Shown one piece after another: positions 24,694 through 34,946 of a stretch of DNA of 64,000 bases. A program made the translations under genes and the position numbers. Source of the DNA: a bacterium (GTDB lineage: Bacteria; Armatimonadota; Zipacnadia; Zipacnadales; UBA11051). Position 1 is the first letter of the stretch. Each line of letters begins with the position of its first letter. The notes beneath the pieces are model-generated. The model ran no database searches. It worked only from the letters and a program-made list of their open reading frames with translations, and had not been told where the DNA came from. Location of the stretch: NCBI GenBank assembly GCA_030604405.1, contig JAUVVY010000003.1, forward strand, positions 107,687 to 171,686, given 5' to 3'.

Positions 24694-26814
24694 TTATCCA
24701 GATAATTCAACCACTACTCGGCTAAGGGGTCCGGGCAGGTCCATCGTGTTGACCGCGCGGACGGCCAGCTCGGTAGTGCCAGGCTCAAGCTCGACCTTGA
24801 AGCCGGATCCGACGGGCTCCCACGGCGCGCCGTCTATCAAGGCCTCATAGCGGGCGAAGTTGGGCATGTCGTGCTCAAGCAGCACAGTCAACTGCCGCTG
24901 TCCGGTGCGTAGCAAGGTCATGTGGGCCTGATTGTTGGTCCAATACATGTCGCCCGGGCGGTTGGTGTGATGCGAGAAATGCGTCAGCGGCGGCACCATG
25001 TCATCGGCCCAGTTGAGATAGCCGTTCCAGCCCCAGACCTCCGCGCCCTGGCTGACCGGCAGCGGATAGGGCCGGCTGCAATAGTCGTTGCGCGGGACGA
25101 TGCGGAAATGGGCCATCGTCTGGTAGATATGGTCGCCGGCGTCCTCCTGCTCGACCCACTCGCCGCCCTCGTACGCCGCGATGCGCCGGTCTTCGTGGAT
25201 CTTAGCGCCGAGGCGGAACACATGCGGGTCCTCCCAGGTTTCGGGTTTGTCCAGGTGCCGGACCAACTCCTGGCGGACATCCAGCGTGGACAGCGGCTGG
25301 CCCGTTGACTCCTCGATCCAGTAGAAGTCGCGCGTGGCATCGAGATGGATCCACTTGCCATGGACGTTGGACCAGGCCTCGCAGATCTCGTGGCCGCTGA
25401 TGCCCTGGGAGTTGATGTTGACATGGCGAGCCGGAATGCCGCAGGCGAGCAGCATCTCGGCCAGCAACACGTTCGAGTACAGGCACATCCTGTCGCGGCG
25501 GCGCGTCTCGTACTCGTTGACGATGATCTCTCCCTCTCTGTCGCGGTTGATCTCAATCCATTTGAGCGCGTCCCAGGGGCAGATGGTGCAGTTGGGCAGC
25601 GGAAGCAAATACGCCCAGCGCATCAGCCGCTGCATTATCTCCCAGTCGTCTTCGGCCCCGGCGATGATCTTGTCGAGGTCGCAGACCTCGCGCAGCTCCC
25701 GCAACTTGGGATGGTGATAGTCTTCGTTGGTGAACTCGTAGGATGAGCGCATGATTTCCGCGTTGCTGAACTCGATGAGGCGCAGGTCATCAGTGGCAGG
25801 CGCCTGCTCGTGCTCGGACTCGATGGTGACTGCGCGCAATGCGGGGCTGACGGTGCGGTCATCGGTGTAAAGCTCGGCGCGCCACTGCACGTACCGGCCG
25901 TACGCGGCGATCGGGCCAGTATCAAGGGCCACGGGCAACCAGTCGGTCCACGAGCGGCGATCATAGTAAGGTGTGTCGCCCCAGCGCAGGCTCATGATGA
26001 TGCCGGTGTAATACGGAAGCTCGGCGTCAATCGAAAGCTGAACCGCGTCCACCTGCAGCGGCTGCTTGATCGGGAGATCGTCCTGGCCGGCAGCGTCAAT
26101 GACCCCCGAGATGATCCAGCCGCTTGCGCGATAGCGGCGCATGTCGAGGCGGATCACGTACTCGCCAACGCCATCGCCCTCAGGCCCCATGTTGTCAGTG
26201 TGCCACGACTTGCCGCCGTCGGTGCTCTTGGCGCTGGTATGCTGTGGGTACTCGCCGCGGCGGGCTCCCTTGTGAAAGGCCGAATAGCTGCCGACCATCA
26301 CCTGCCAGCCCTCGGCGCCATCTACCGCGCTCATTTCTATGACGTTGTCGCCAAGCTGTACGTGCTCGGCGGGTATCTTTACGTAGTACCAGCGCGACCA
26401 GGCCCACGCACCATCTTCCTGGACTATGTCCCAGTACTGGCGCGCGTTCGGAGTGGCGATGGGAGAAGGTGGACGCAAAGTCTCGTTGCCATTGACAACG
26501 ATGCGGAGTGTCGCATCGTGCCCACGGCGCTCGCGCCCGATGAAAGTCACCTGAACCTCGTCGGTGCGCGGGTCAGTCACGGTAAGCGTCTTGCGCAGCA
26601 CAATATCCTTCTCAATCGGCTCGTACGGGTCCCACGGGCGGCCGTCCTTCTGGTATGACTCGTTGTCGCGGCCGCACATCGGCGAATCGTTTTCGATAAG
26701 CTCGCCGTAATAGATGTGAATGGTGTCTTCCTTGTCCCCCATCCACACGTTGCGCATGGTCGCACCGCCAGCGTTGTAGATTTCGCGGGCTGACTGAGAA
26801 ATCTTTGAGAGCAT
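24694..26814 (-). CDS. Transglutaminase-like protein, copy B, without signal peptide
   Basis: A 706-residue paralogue of copy A, similar from ISQSAREIYNAGGATMRNVW to the last residue. The catalytic Cys-His-Asp set is conserved (RRDRMCLYSN, ISGHEICEAWSN, LDATRD). It starts where the mature part of copy A starts and has no signal peptide, so it should stay in the cytoplasm unless exported another way. ATG 26814 has GGAGGG 8 nt upstream and no upstream in-frame signal sequence was seen. It is probably the first gene of the two-gene unit. Confidence 0.82.
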   Translation of the reverse strand: MLSKISQSAREIYNAGGATMRNVWMGDKEDTIHIYYGELIENDSPMCGRDNESYQKDGRPWDPYEPIEKDIVLRKTLTVTDPRTDEVQVTFIGRERRGHDATLRIVVNGNETLRPPSPIATPNARQYWDIVQEDGAWAWSRWYYVKIPAEHVQLGDNVIEMSAVDGAEGWQVMVGSYSAFHKGARRGEYPQHTSAKSTDGGKSWHTDNMGPEGDGVGEYVIRLDMRRYRASGWIISGVIDAAGQDDLPIKQPLQVDAVQLSIDAELPYYTGIIMSLRWGDTPYYDRRSWTDWLPVALDTGPIAAYGRYVQWRAELYTDDRTVSPALRAVTIESEHEQAPATDDLRLIEFSNAEIMRSSYEFTNEDYHHPKLRELREVCDLDKIIAGAEDDWEIMQRLMRWAYLLPLPNCTICPWDALKWIEINRDREGEIIVNEYETRRRDRMCLYSNVLLAEMLLACGIPARHVNINSQGISGHEICEAWSNVHGKWIHLDATRDFYWIEESTGQPLSTLDVRQELVRHLDKPETWEDPHVFRLGAKIHEDRRIAAYEGGEWVEQEDAGDHIYQTMAHFRIVPRNDYCSRPYPLPVSQGAEVWGWNGYLNWADDMVPPLTHFSHHTNRPGDMYWTNNQAHMTLLRTGQRQLTVLLEHDMPNFARYEALIDGAPWEPVGSGFKVELEPGTTELAVRAVNTMDLPGPLSRVVVELSG

Positions 26815-26859
26815 CGTCTCGTCCCTCCGTGCTACGGCATATACTAAGGCTGCGGGCGA

Positions 26860-27579
26860 CTAATCCATCAGCAGGCCGCCGTTTACGTCGAAAACCTCGC
26901 CGGTAATGTAAGCGGCCAGGTCAGAAGCCAGAAAAGCGACAGCCGCGGCGACTTCTTCCGGCCTGCCAATGCGGCCTACAGGTATCTGCCGCGCATACTC
27001 GGCTTCCATCTCGGGATTCGTCATTGGGGTGGCGATGAAGGCCGGACATACCGCATTACTCGTTACCTCCGGGGCACCGGCTCTGGCCACGGACTTGGTC
27101 AAGCCCATCATGCCGGCCTTCGATGTGGAATATGAAGCGCTGACGGTGAGACCGCCCACCTTGCCGGCCATGGATGCGATGTTTATCACCCGGCCCCAGC
27201 CGCGCCGCTTCATCTGCGGCACCGCGAGCTTGCTGAGCACAAAAGCGCTGGTGAGATTGATGCGCATGACCCGCTCCCAGTCCTCCAGCGTCGCCTGCTC
27301 CAGCGCCAAGACACTCTGGACGCCGGCGTTGTTGACCAGAATGTCAACCGGGCCAATCTGATCGGCTACGGCGTTCAGAAGCTCCTCACATTCCGACTCA
27401 TCGCTGACATCGCACACGGCAAAGGAGACTTCGGAAGGCAAATTGTGTCCGGCCTGTTCGTCAATGTCGGCGGCGACCACCTGGCAGCCTTCTTCGACCA
27501 GGCGCTCGGCTATGGCAAGGCCGATGCCGCGAGCCCCGCCGGTTACCAAGGCGACTTTATCCTTTATGCCCAGGTCCAT
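26860..27579 (-). CDS. Short-chain dehydrogenase/reductase (FabG-like)
   Basis: A 239-residue classical SDR. The NAD(P)-binding motif TGGARGIG is at 13-20, NNAG lies near 86-89, the catalytic Ser is in INIASMAG and the Tyr-Lys pair in SYSTSKAG. The C-terminus VNGGLLMD is typical. The Asp in AADID after the second strand favours NAD over NADP, an inference from the general rule. The usual N-x-x-x-PG loop reads NAVCPAF. ATG 27579 follows GGAGG by 6 nt, and a GTG one codon before is less likely. The substrate is unknown. Confidence 0.92.
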   Translation of the reverse strand: MDLGIKDKVALVTGGARGIGLAIAERLVEEGCQVVAADIDEQAGHNLPSEVSFAVCDVSDESECEELLNAVADQIGPVDILVNNAGVQSVLALEQATLEDWERVMRINLTSAFVLSKLAVPQMKRRGWGRVINIASMAGKVGGLTVSASYSTSKAGMMGLTKSVARAGAPEVTSNAVCPAFIATPMTNPEMEAEYARQIPVGRIGRPEEVAAAVAFLASDLAAYITGEVFDVNGGLLMD

Positions 27580-27713
27580 CACTTACCTCCGTATTGCGGC
27601 AAGTCTAACTGAACTTCAATGGTTTCCGCAAACGCCCCGTATTGCTCAGACAGGCGGCGTTGAGAGCGGGGCCGCGAACAGCAGCACTCTCGTAAACGTC
27701 TGGCAATGGCGGC

Positions 27714-28817
27714 TTATTCGGGCGCTCTTCCCCAGTTGGGGTCATAGTCATCCGCGGGATTGCTCGTGAGATTCGTCAGACCGGTGCCATCAGCGTTTAT
27801 CACATAGATCTCCGCAGGATTATCAGGGTCGCCTCGCTCCCCACTCACGAAGAGTAAGCGGGTACCGTCAGGTGACCACTGCAGAACGCAATCGTATTGC
27901 GAGACAGGTTGGTCGGACAACTTGGTCTCCCGAGTGCCGTCGGCGTTTATCAGCCAAAGCCTATCATCGCTGAGGAAGGCTATCTTCTTGCCATCGCGTG
28001 ACCAGGTCGGGTATGTGTTGACATTGGATCTGTCACTTAGCTTGGTCACGTCACTGCCGTCGGCGTTCATCACATAGATCGCGCTTTGGTCGCCATGGTT
28101 GACGAAGGCAATCCTCCTGCCATCTGGAGACCATGCCAGTTCCGTCGCATAGAACTCCCGCCCGATCAGGCGCTGTGCCCGGCCGCCGGTGGCCCTCACC
28201 ACGAAAACCGCACACTCGTCCGTAAGTGCCCGGATGAACCCGATCCTGGTACCATCAGGTGACCATACTGGGCTCAGATCCGGCCCATTGGTCAACTGCG
28301 CCTCGCCCGTGCCGGCCGCCCCAGAAACAAAGATACCCGTTCTGCGGCTACTGCCCTGGGCATCAGCGGACCTGGCGTAGGCGAACTTGCCACCGTCCGG
28401 AGACCAGCACACGTGCATCCCAATGCCCGCCTCCAGCGGCAATTTGGTCTGCCCGCTCCCGTCGGCACTCATCACCCAGACCTCGGACGGCGTCGCTTCG
28501 AAGAAGATCATCGTCTGGCTGAAAGCGATGGTGCGACCGTCAGGCGACCATACCGGTCTCATGTCCTCCCGGTCATTGTTGGTCAAGCGCGTCTGATCGC
28601 TCCCGTCGGGGTTCATCACGTAGATTTCGGGATTGCCGTCGCGCGTGCTGACGAATGCGATCTTGCCTGCGGGTACGGCCCCGAACTCTTTTGCGGCTGG
28701 TAGCACCCCGTTTCCGGCCGTCGCTCCAACGCTGGACGACGGCGCCTGCCCTCGACATCCTGTCAGGGCAGTACACACGGTGAGTATGACATGCGTCAAT
28801 ACCCATCGCTGCTTCAT
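27714..28817 (-). CDS. PD40/TolB-type beta-propeller lipoprotein
   Basis: A 367-residue protein. A lipoprotein signal ends in LTGC (Cys about residue 20). Then come about six or seven PD40 repeats, each with the patterns WSPDGR.IAF and [11 protein letters not shown] (for example [36 protein letters not shown]), making a beta propeller related to TolB. It is likely tethered to a membrane facing the periplasm. Codons upstream of ATG 28817 are open, but GGAGGG sits 8 nt before this ATG and only this start gives the lipobox. Function beyond protein binding is unknown. Confidence 0.88.
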   Translation of the reverse strand: MKQRWVLTHVILTVCTALTGCRGQAPSSSVGATAGNGVLPAAKEFGAVPAGKIAFVSTRDGNPEIYVMNPDGSDQTRLTNNDREDMRPVWSPDGRTIAFSQTMIFFEATPSEVWVMSADGSGQTKLPLEAGIGMHVCWSPDGGKFAYARSADAQGSSRRTGIFVSGAAGTGEAQLTNGPDLSPVWSPDGTRIGFIRALTDECAVFVVRATGGRAQRLIGREFYATELAWSPDGRRIAFVNHGDQSAIYVMNADGSDVTKLSDRSNVNTYPTWSRDGKKIAFLSDDRLWLINADGTRETKLSDQPVSQYDCVLQWSPDGTRLLFVSGERGDPDNPAEIYVINADGTGLTNLTSNPADDYDPNWGRAPE

Positions 28818-28839
28818 ACCCCGTGCCCTCCGTGTGCTT

Positions 28840-29946
28840 TCAGCGCGGCTGGTCAAACCGATAGTCGCGGGCGGTCTCGAAGAAGGTGACGACGTTCTCT
28901 GTCGGCACGTCGAAGCCAATCGCGTTGCTGACCCGCAGTACCAAGCCGCCGTTGTAACCACATTTCTCGATAAGCTCAATGACATGATTGCGGACATCCT
29001 CGGTGCTGCCGAACGGCAACACTTGCTGCAGGCTGCCGCAGCCGTGAAGAGTTATCTTGTCGCCCCAGCGCCGCTTTACCTCTACCGGGTCCATGCACTC
29101 AGGCTGAATCGGATCAATGACATCGAAGCCGACCTCGATGAGGTCATCCATGATCTCGGTCAGATCGCCGTCGGAGTGGATGTAGAGGTGTAAATCGGGC
29201 TTGATGGCGCGCAGCTCGGAGAACATCGCGGCGAGGCGCGGCTTGTCGAAGCGACGCCAGGTGGCGGCGCCCATGAGGATGCGGTCCTGCATGGCGATGT
29301 CGCCGCCGACGCAGAACATATCCACCCCGGCAGAGACAACCCGGCAGCCGATCTCGGTCCACAGGCCATAGATCCTGTCATAGAGCTTGTTGACGAAACC
29401 GGGATTGATCAGGTAATCCATCAGGAACTGCTCCATGCCGCGCAGTAGCCAGGCCTGCTTGTAAGGCTGGGTGACGCCGGAGCTGACGAAAAGCCCCTGG
29501 TCCTTGTAGGCCTGCACCCGGGCGGGCAGATCGGGGTCGTCAATGAGGTCGTCAACCGTGGGGAAAGGATAGTCGTCAGGATCGTCGAGGTCCTGCAGCG
29601 GCCCGGCAATCCATTCGACGTACTTCTCGTCGCGGCCGACGCGCTGGACAGTCCCCCAGCAGTCCTCAAAGGTGCGCTGGTCGTGCCAGAAGAAGTCCTG
29701 GCCGCCGCCGGGCCAGTCACCGGGCTTGGCGTGCTTGGGCTTTTTCTCCCATTCGGGGAAGCTGATTGCGACGCCGACACCGGCCATGCCGTCAGTGCCC
29801 AGGATACTGTGGACCTCGGCCAGCGTATCAACGCCGTAATAGGCCATCATCGCCCGGTCCACCTCGGCGCGTGCGGCATAGACGGCCGGGATGCGGTCGG
29901 GGCGTTGATGATTCATGGTCATCAGATAGCGCTGTCGCGGTGTCAT
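28840..29946 (-). CDS. Uroporphyrinogen-decarboxylase-like (URO-D superfamily) protein
   Basis: A 368-residue TIM-barrel protein of the URO-D/corrinoid methyltransferase superfamily. The opening [20 protein letters not shown] and the later [30 protein letters not shown] and IQPECMDP stretches are family landmarks. It is not a haem HemE: the N-terminal Arg-rich PVWxMRQAGR signature is missing. Such paralogues are numerous in polysaccharide-degrading bacteria and often relate to methyl transfer or demethylation. The ATG has GGGAG 6 nt upstream. The substrate is unknown. Confidence 0.85.
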   Translation of the reverse strand: MTPRQRYLMTMNHQRPDRIPAVYAARAEVDRAMMAYYGVDTLAEVHSILGTDGMAGVGVAISFPEWEKKPKHAKPGDWPGGGQDFFWHDQRTFEDCWGTVQRVGRDEKYVEWIAGPLQDLDDPDDYPFPTVDDLIDDPDLPARVQAYKDQGLFVSSGVTQPYKQAWLLRGMEQFLMDYLINPGFVNKLYDRIYGLWTEIGCRVVSAGVDMFCVGGDIAMQDRILMGAATWRRFDKPRLAAMFSELRAIKPDLHLYIHSDGDLTEIMDDLIEVGFDVIDPIQPECMDPVEVKRRWGDKITLHGCGSLQQVLPFGSTEDVRNHVIELIEKCGYNGGLVLRVSNAIGFDVPTENVVTFFETARDYRFDQPR

Positions 29947-30123
29947 CCAACTCTCCCTTTACACGGTCCGTGAAAGCATATAATTCGCTTGTGAGCAAGA
30001 GTTGACCTCCCGCATGTAGGCACTAAGCATTCCGAATGCAGGAGAAAGATTCCTCACTGGCGAAAAGGTAATCGCAGCCGGGATGAAGCTGGAACCGCAC
30101 GTAGCGGAAGGGCAGGGGACAAA

Positions 30124-31155
30124 ATGCGAGGCCGTGAGCTAATAGTGGCCGGACTAGGTCTGTGCATTGTGGTGTCTGTGTTAGCATACGTGGGATTCCG
30201 GGCTTACATTGGTCCTGAGCTCTTGACCTCTTACGTGTGTGCCGAAGATGTAGTCGCAGTGAGATTGCTGCTCACTATCGGTGTTGACCCCAATGAACAG
30301 TGCATCGGCAGCACCCCATTGGGCTGGGCGGCCTGGAGCGGTAATACAGAAATAGCAACGCTGCTGCTGAATCATGGCGCGGACGTCGGCGCGCGAGATG
30401 ATTCCAGCGAGACCGCTCTGCACGTCGCTGTATCGCACGCCCACATAAACGTTGCCAAGCTCCTCCTCGAGCACGGCGCTGACATTAACGTTGAAAGCGG
30501 TCACGGCTGGACCCCGCTCGGCGCAGCGTCCAGTAAAGGCGACACTGCATTTGTCAGGCTGCTGCTCCACCACGGAGCCGATGTAGACATGCGAGGCCGC
30601 ATGAATATTGCCCCACTGCACTGGGCGGCCGTGAACGGACATTCGGGCGTGGCGGGCGTACTGCTCGAGCACGGCGCCGAGGTCAATGCGAGGGACCGAA
30701 GAGGCGCAACCCCGCTGCACTATGCTGCGAGCAAAGGCCGGCGGGTTCCAGCCGCCGCGCTGCTCGCGCACGGCGCGGAGCTGGATGCGAAGAACGGCAA
30801 CGGTCGCACGCCCCTATACAAGGCCGCCTATTCTGGCTGCGGCGACGTCGCCAACTGGCTGATCGACAGGGGAGCAGAATATACTGTGGCGGCCGCTGCG
30901 GCGCTCGGAGATGTCGCTTACATGAAGGAGTATTTAGATGCGGGCGGCGACGCCAACAGCGCTGGGAAGGACGGCACTACCTTATTGCACTGCGCCGCCG
31001 CTGGGGGAGCCGCCGAGGTTGCCAAACTGCTGCTGCAGCACGGCGCCGAGGTCAATGCCAGAGCGCAGAATGACTGGACACCACTGCATACGGCAATCCG
31101 AAGGGGGCATACCGAAGTGGCGGATCTGCTGTACCGGCACGGAGGCAAGAAGTAG
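30124..31155 (+). CDS. Membrane-anchored ankyrin-repeat protein
   Basis: A 343-residue protein. An N-terminal hydrophobic segment (LIVAGLGLCIVVSVLAYVGF) anchors it. About eight or nine ankyrin repeats follow (consensus G.TPLH.AA..G....A.LLL.HGA.VNAR), nearly filling the protein. One repeat around residues 255-280 is degenerate (YTVAAAAALGDVAYMKEYLDAGG). Ankyrin stacks bind other proteins. AGGGG lies 5 nt before the ATG. The gene stands alone between a divergent neighbour and a bidirectional terminator. The target is unknown. Confidence 0.9.
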   Translation: MRGRELIVAGLGLCIVVSVLAYVGFRAYIGPELLTSYVCAEDVVAVRLLLTIGVDPNEQCIGSTPLGWAAWSGNTEIATLLLNHGADVGARDDSSETALHVAVSHAHINVAKLLLEHGADINVESGHGWTPLGAASSKGDTAFVRLLLHHGADVDMRGRMNIAPLHWAAVNGHSGVAGVLLEHGAEVNARDRRGATPLHYAASKGRRVPAAALLAHGAELDAKNGNGRTPLYKAAYSGCGDVANWLIDRGAEYTVAAAAALGDVAYMKEYLDAGGDANSAGKDGTTLLHCAAAGGAAEVAKLLLQHGAEVNARAQNDWTPLHTAIRRGHTEVADLLYRHGGKK

Positions 31156-31185
31156 GCCGGACCAAGCCACAGACAGCAATAATGA

Positions 31186-31220
31186 AAGGGCCGCGCCTTT
31201 GCAGGCGCGGCCCTTCTTTT
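31186..31220. terminator. Rho-independent terminator between convergent genes
   Basis: aagggccgcgcc/ggcgcggccctt, a perfect 12-bp stem with a 6-base loop (31186-31197 with 31204-31215), followed by cttttc on the + strand. On the - strand the upstream run attatt gives a weaker U tract. It ends the ankyrin gene and probably the large gene at 31238. Confidence 0.88.
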
Positions 31221-31237
31221 CTGTATGGCGGTTCGAG

Positions 31238-34200
31238 CTATTGGCTGGCGACTTTGGTATCAGCGGCCTTTGGCAAGGTGAGAGTCACGTTGCCCGGGGC
31301 GGTGACTTCGTAGGTGGTCGAGCTGACCTGGGTGACGCTGACCGCCAGAGGCCAGACCACCTCGTCGCCGACACCATAGTCATAGACATCGAACCAGGTG
31401 CCCACAGGGAATTCGGCCTCCAGCTTCTCAGCGGTCACGTCCGGGTGGGCCTGTGTGTCTATCACAGCGCCGCCGGCCACGCCCAGGATGCGGTACTCGG
31501 CCGTGCGCTCGGCATTGACCACGCGCGCGCTCTGGTAGTAACGGTTGCCGCGCAGATGGAATGGCGTTGAGGTCGCCACCTTCTGGCTTTCGGTGCCACT
31601 TACCCGTCCGGTGCCGACGCGGGAGTCGAATTCCATGCGCAACTCGGCCCCGCCGTCAACGGCTTTGGCCTCCAGCACCTTGTAGGCGAGACGGCGACCC
31701 GGGCTCGTAATGTAGATGTAGTTGCCCACCAGCGCCTCGGGATTCGTCGGTGCGGGTGAGACGGTGATGGTCTCGGTTTCACGGTCCACGGCGTTGATCT
31801 CGGCGCGATATTCGGCATTTTCCATGCTGATGCCGAGGCCGTCCTTGGTGAGGGTGGTGCCGCCGATCAGGACAACGCGCGTGGGCACGCCGTCTTCTTC
31901 GGAGTACAGCCCGAAGCGGCCGGCGAACTCAAAGCCGCCCTCCGCAGTCCGTGCTGCTGTCCCATCGGCGGACGCAAATATCGTGTCAGTGCGGCCGTTT
32001 TGGAGTTCGACTACGCAGCCGTAGGGCTTGAAGCCCGCTTCATCATCACCGGAGACCTCCAGCGGCGTGACCGACTTGATAAGCGGCTGGTCTGTGTACA
32101 GCTCCATCACGTTGATGACCTGGGTCTGTGTCGGGGCTTCGCCCTGCTTGTTCATGAGCACGAATTTCATCTCGTACGGGTCGCCGCCTGCCGGGCAGGT
32201 GGCATCAGTCAGGACGACCTCGGTGCCCTCGATCTGCGGGACAGTCATGCGGAAGTGCAGGCCGTTGGCGTTTTTCAGCTCCCAGTCGGCCGACCATGTA
32301 GCCTCCGGCGTCGCTCGCTCAACGTTATACAGATGCACAAAGCCCCACTTGGCCCTACCGTGCTCCTTCAGCCATGCTGCATCGCCGTAGGGGACATCCG
32401 GCCCGGCCAGTGTGCCGCCATCCTGCTTGGTCAGTTCCAGTCCCTCGGTGGTGAACTCTCCTTCCTGGGCATGGAAGGTCCACCAGTGTTCCTCGCCGCC
32501 GGACATTCGATAGAAGTCCAGGCAGTAGAACTGGTCCTCAGAGACGTCAACGATGGCCAACATGCGGCGCTGCCAGTTGTCCTCGTTGAGCAGGTATCCT
32601 TCGCCGGCGCTGACTTTGTCGGAGAAGCCCTGAGCCAGAGCCTCGGCGATGTGGACGGGCCCGGCGTCGGCAAAGAGTTGGGCGGTGGCTGTCATGTTGA
32701 CAATCGGTATCTGGCGGGCCTGGATCTGAGTCATCCAGTGCTTGTACCAGTAATTCCAGTTGCGGGGATAGCCCATGTGGCCGAGGATTTCGCTCTGGTA
32801 AGCATCCAGGCCCATGTGCAGCATGTCCTCATGAGTATGGCCGCGAGCGCGACCGTACATCATCCACAAGGAGCGTTTGTTGATGCCCTCGCCGCTTCGC
32901 AGCATCGCCAGGCCGTAGCCGTCCTGCAGGCAGCTTGGGTCGTTCCAGTCATCCGGCCATTCGGCGGCCGCGGCCTCGATCTCCTCGCGCGTGTAGGGGA
33001 ATTCCAGGGAGGGCTGCCAGCCGGCCGTCCTGGCAAGCGCCCAGGCGAATTTCGGGTCCTTGAAGATCTTGTAGGCGTGCTCGAAGGCCGGCACGCCGCC
33101 GTTTTGCCACCTGGTGACCGACCGCTTGCTGAACCGCGGCCAGCTTCCACCGTCGCCGACGCGCGGATAGGTGCGGTCGATGTTGACGGTGTTCATGGAG
33201 AAGTCGAAAATGCTGTGGTAGCGGCGGCTCTCGCTCAGATTTGGGTACTTGTCGTCAGGATAGACCTCCGGGCGCAGCTCGCGGAGACGCTCCACGCCTT
33301 CGACAACCGGACCCATGGCCGTTACGTGCATCCCATTGTAGCCGCCGGTGGACTCGTACGGCGCACCATCCCGGAAGAAAGTGTTGGTGACAAAGTAGCG
33401 CATCATGCCTCTGGGATGGTCGTAGAGCCAATCCATGAACTCATTGCCGCGCTCGTAGTTGAGGACTTCGGCCATCCGCACCAGGCCCATCTGTGGAAAT
33501 GGCTGATTCGAGCTTGTCGTACCGTCCATGGCGCCCTGCATCCAGACGGCGAAGAGGTTCTCCTCGAGGAAGCGGCGGACGTCCTCGTGGGTTTTGATGT
33601 CAATAAAGCCCTTGGACTGCAGGTAGGGGATGATCTCCTGGTCCTCCTCGATGGCAGGGAAGATCTTGTCGTAGGCCTCGGCATGTCTCATCTGGTAGCC
33701 CGGCTGGTCTATGCAATAGACGCCATAGCCGCCGCCGGCGACGAACGGCCCTTCGGCGAACGTGCTCTGGCCGAGGCGTGCGACCTGGCCGGCGCTGTTA
33801 CGGTGGCGATGATGTGTCATGGTCGCCAGGTAGGAGTACTCCACCGCCAGCCGGCTGAGGGCGACGAGCGCCTTGTGGACATAGCGAATGTCACCGGTCC
33901 TGAGGTAGCCATCGGCGCACGGCGGGGCGACATTGAGCATCTTGTGGGCGTACGCCTGAGAGGTTTCGGCGATGAAGCCGTAGTGCTTTCCATCCGGGGC
34001 GATGTATCCCCCGCCGATGCCGTCATCAGGGAACTCGCCGCTGGTAAAGTCATCGTTGGCGAAATCGTTGGAAGGGTACAGCTCGTCGCCCACCGGACAT
34101 TTGATCTTCCAGACATACGGCGCCGAGGCATAGCCGTAACTTCGTATAGGCTTATCATTTTCGTCGCGCCACGGATAGAAGGCCCCGCCGCGATAGATCT

Positions 34201-34798
34201 CCTTGCCATGAACAGGGCAACCGTTCGCGAGGTTGACCCAGTGCCAGCGCGGGATGGTGCTGTCCGGCTGGATGGCCCAGATCTCGTCATCGGTGAAGTT
34301 GAGCCACTGGTCGCTCGCCCCCGTGCCTTTGGCGGTCTCCTTCATTTTCTCAGTGGTAGTGGTCTGGCCTTCCTTGAGTTCAGGCAGCATCTCGCCCAGG
34401 GGCCAGCGGCGCGGAAGCTGCGTGTCTTTGAGCTTCCGGAATTGGCGCAGGTCCTCGAACGACCAGATCTCTATCGAGACTATGATCTCGCCGGCGGGAT
34501 GCGCAAACACAATGTCAGCCTGCTTGGCCGGCGTGAGGCTGCGGAAGTAGTACCTGCGCTGCTCCTTTTCGGTGGGAAGTGGAGTGCGGTCCAACATCTT
34601 GACTTCCTCGGGCACCGTCACCTCGATCTCGGCTGCGCCTGCCGGCACCTTCAGCACGACCATCAACAGGCGGTCCACACCAACAATGTCCGGCTTGTAG
34701 ACGACCGGGTCTTCGTCCTGCGAGAACCCGGGGACGGAGCACAGTAGCAATACCAACAGCAAGATAATGAGCAACAGGTCCCAGCGCATAGCACTCAT
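31238..34798 (-). CDS. Very large secreted heparinase II/III-like protein
   Basis: A 1186-residue protein with signal peptide RWDLLLIILLLVLLLCSVPGFSQ. An N-terminal beta region (30-130) is followed by an alpha/alpha-toroid-like stretch (about 180-680) and the heparinase II/III motif GRARGHTHEDMLHMGLDAYQ near 660-680, then several beta domains to the C-terminus. It is longer than most family members (500-900) and only distantly like the pair at 8541-14483; it lacks their N-terminal CxxC zinc set. The ATG follows AAGGAAAAGG. Polysaccharide lyase or glycan-binding activity is inferred from the family. Confidence 0.8.
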   Translation of the reverse strand: MSAMRWDLLLIILLLVLLLCSVPGFSQDEDPVVYKPDIVGVDRLLMVVLKVPAGAAEIEVTVPEEVKMLDRTPLPTEKEQRRYYFRSLTPAKQADIVFAHPAGEIIVSIEIWSFEDLRQFRKLKDTQLPRRWPLGEMLPELKEGQTTTTEKMKETAKGTGASDQWLNFTDDEIWAIQPDSTIPRWHWVNLANGCPVHGKEIYRGGAFYPWRDENDKPIRSYGYASAPYVWKIKCPVGDELYPSNDFANDDFTSGEFPDDGIGGGYIAPDGKHYGFIAETSQAYAHKMLNVAPPCADGYLRTGDIRYVHKALVALSRLAVEYSYLATMTHHRHRNSAGQVARLGQSTFAEGPFVAGGGYGVYCIDQPGYQMRHAEAYDKIFPAIEEDQEIIPYLQSKGFIDIKTHEDVRRFLEENLFAVWMQGAMDGTTSSNQPFPQMGLVRMAEVLNYERGNEFMDWLYDHPRGMMRYFVTNTFFRDGAPYESTGGYNGMHVTAMGPVVEGVERLRELRPEVYPDDKYPNLSESRRYHSIFDFSMNTVNIDRTYPRVGDGGSWPRFSKRSVTRWQNGGVPAFEHAYKIFKDPKFAWALARTAGWQPSLEFPYTREEIEAAAAEWPDDWNDPSCLQDGYGLAMLRSGEGINKRSLWMMYGRARGHTHEDMLHMGLDAYQSEILGHMGYPRNWNYWYKHWMTQIQARQIPIVNMTATAQLFADAGPVHIAEALAQGFSDKVSAGEGYLLNEDNWQRRMLAIVDVSEDQFYCLDFYRMSGGEEHWWTFHAQEGEFTTEGLELTKQDGGTLAGPDVPYGDAAWLKEHGRAKWGFVHLYNVERATPEATWSADWELKNANGLHFRMTVPQIEGTEVVLTDATCPAGGDPYEMKFVLMNKQGEAPTQTQVINVMELYTDQPLIKSVTPLEVSGDDEAGFKPYGCVVELQNGRTDTIFASADGTAARTAEGGFEFAGRFGLYSEEDGVPTRVVLIGGTTLTKDGLGISMENAEYRAEINAVDRETETITVSPAPTNPEALVGNYIYITSPGRRLAYKVLEAKAVDGGAELRMEFDSRVGTGRVSGTESQKVATSTPFHLRGNRYYQSARVVNAERTAEYRILGVAGGAVIDTQAHPDVTAEKLEAEFPVGTWFDVYDYGVGDEVVWPLAVSVTQVSSTTYEVTAPGNVTLTLPKAADTKVASQ

Positions 34799-34946
34799 CC
34801 TTTTCCTTGACGTAAAATGCTTTCTGAGGAAGGCTTCGCCATCTCTGTCGTTTCACCTCCTACAGAGAAGGATATTCTCGGCATGGTGAGGAACAGAACT
34901 GCGTCACTCTAACCGGAGTAAGCACACTTACAGGAAGGTGCAAGCC

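Noticed and set aside
32000..34747. A very long frame (more than 900 codons) on the + strand opposite the giant heparinase-like gene.
   Set aside because: It is the mirror of a GC-rich coding region. The - strand gene has a signal peptide, Shine-Dalgarno and family motifs, while this one has none.
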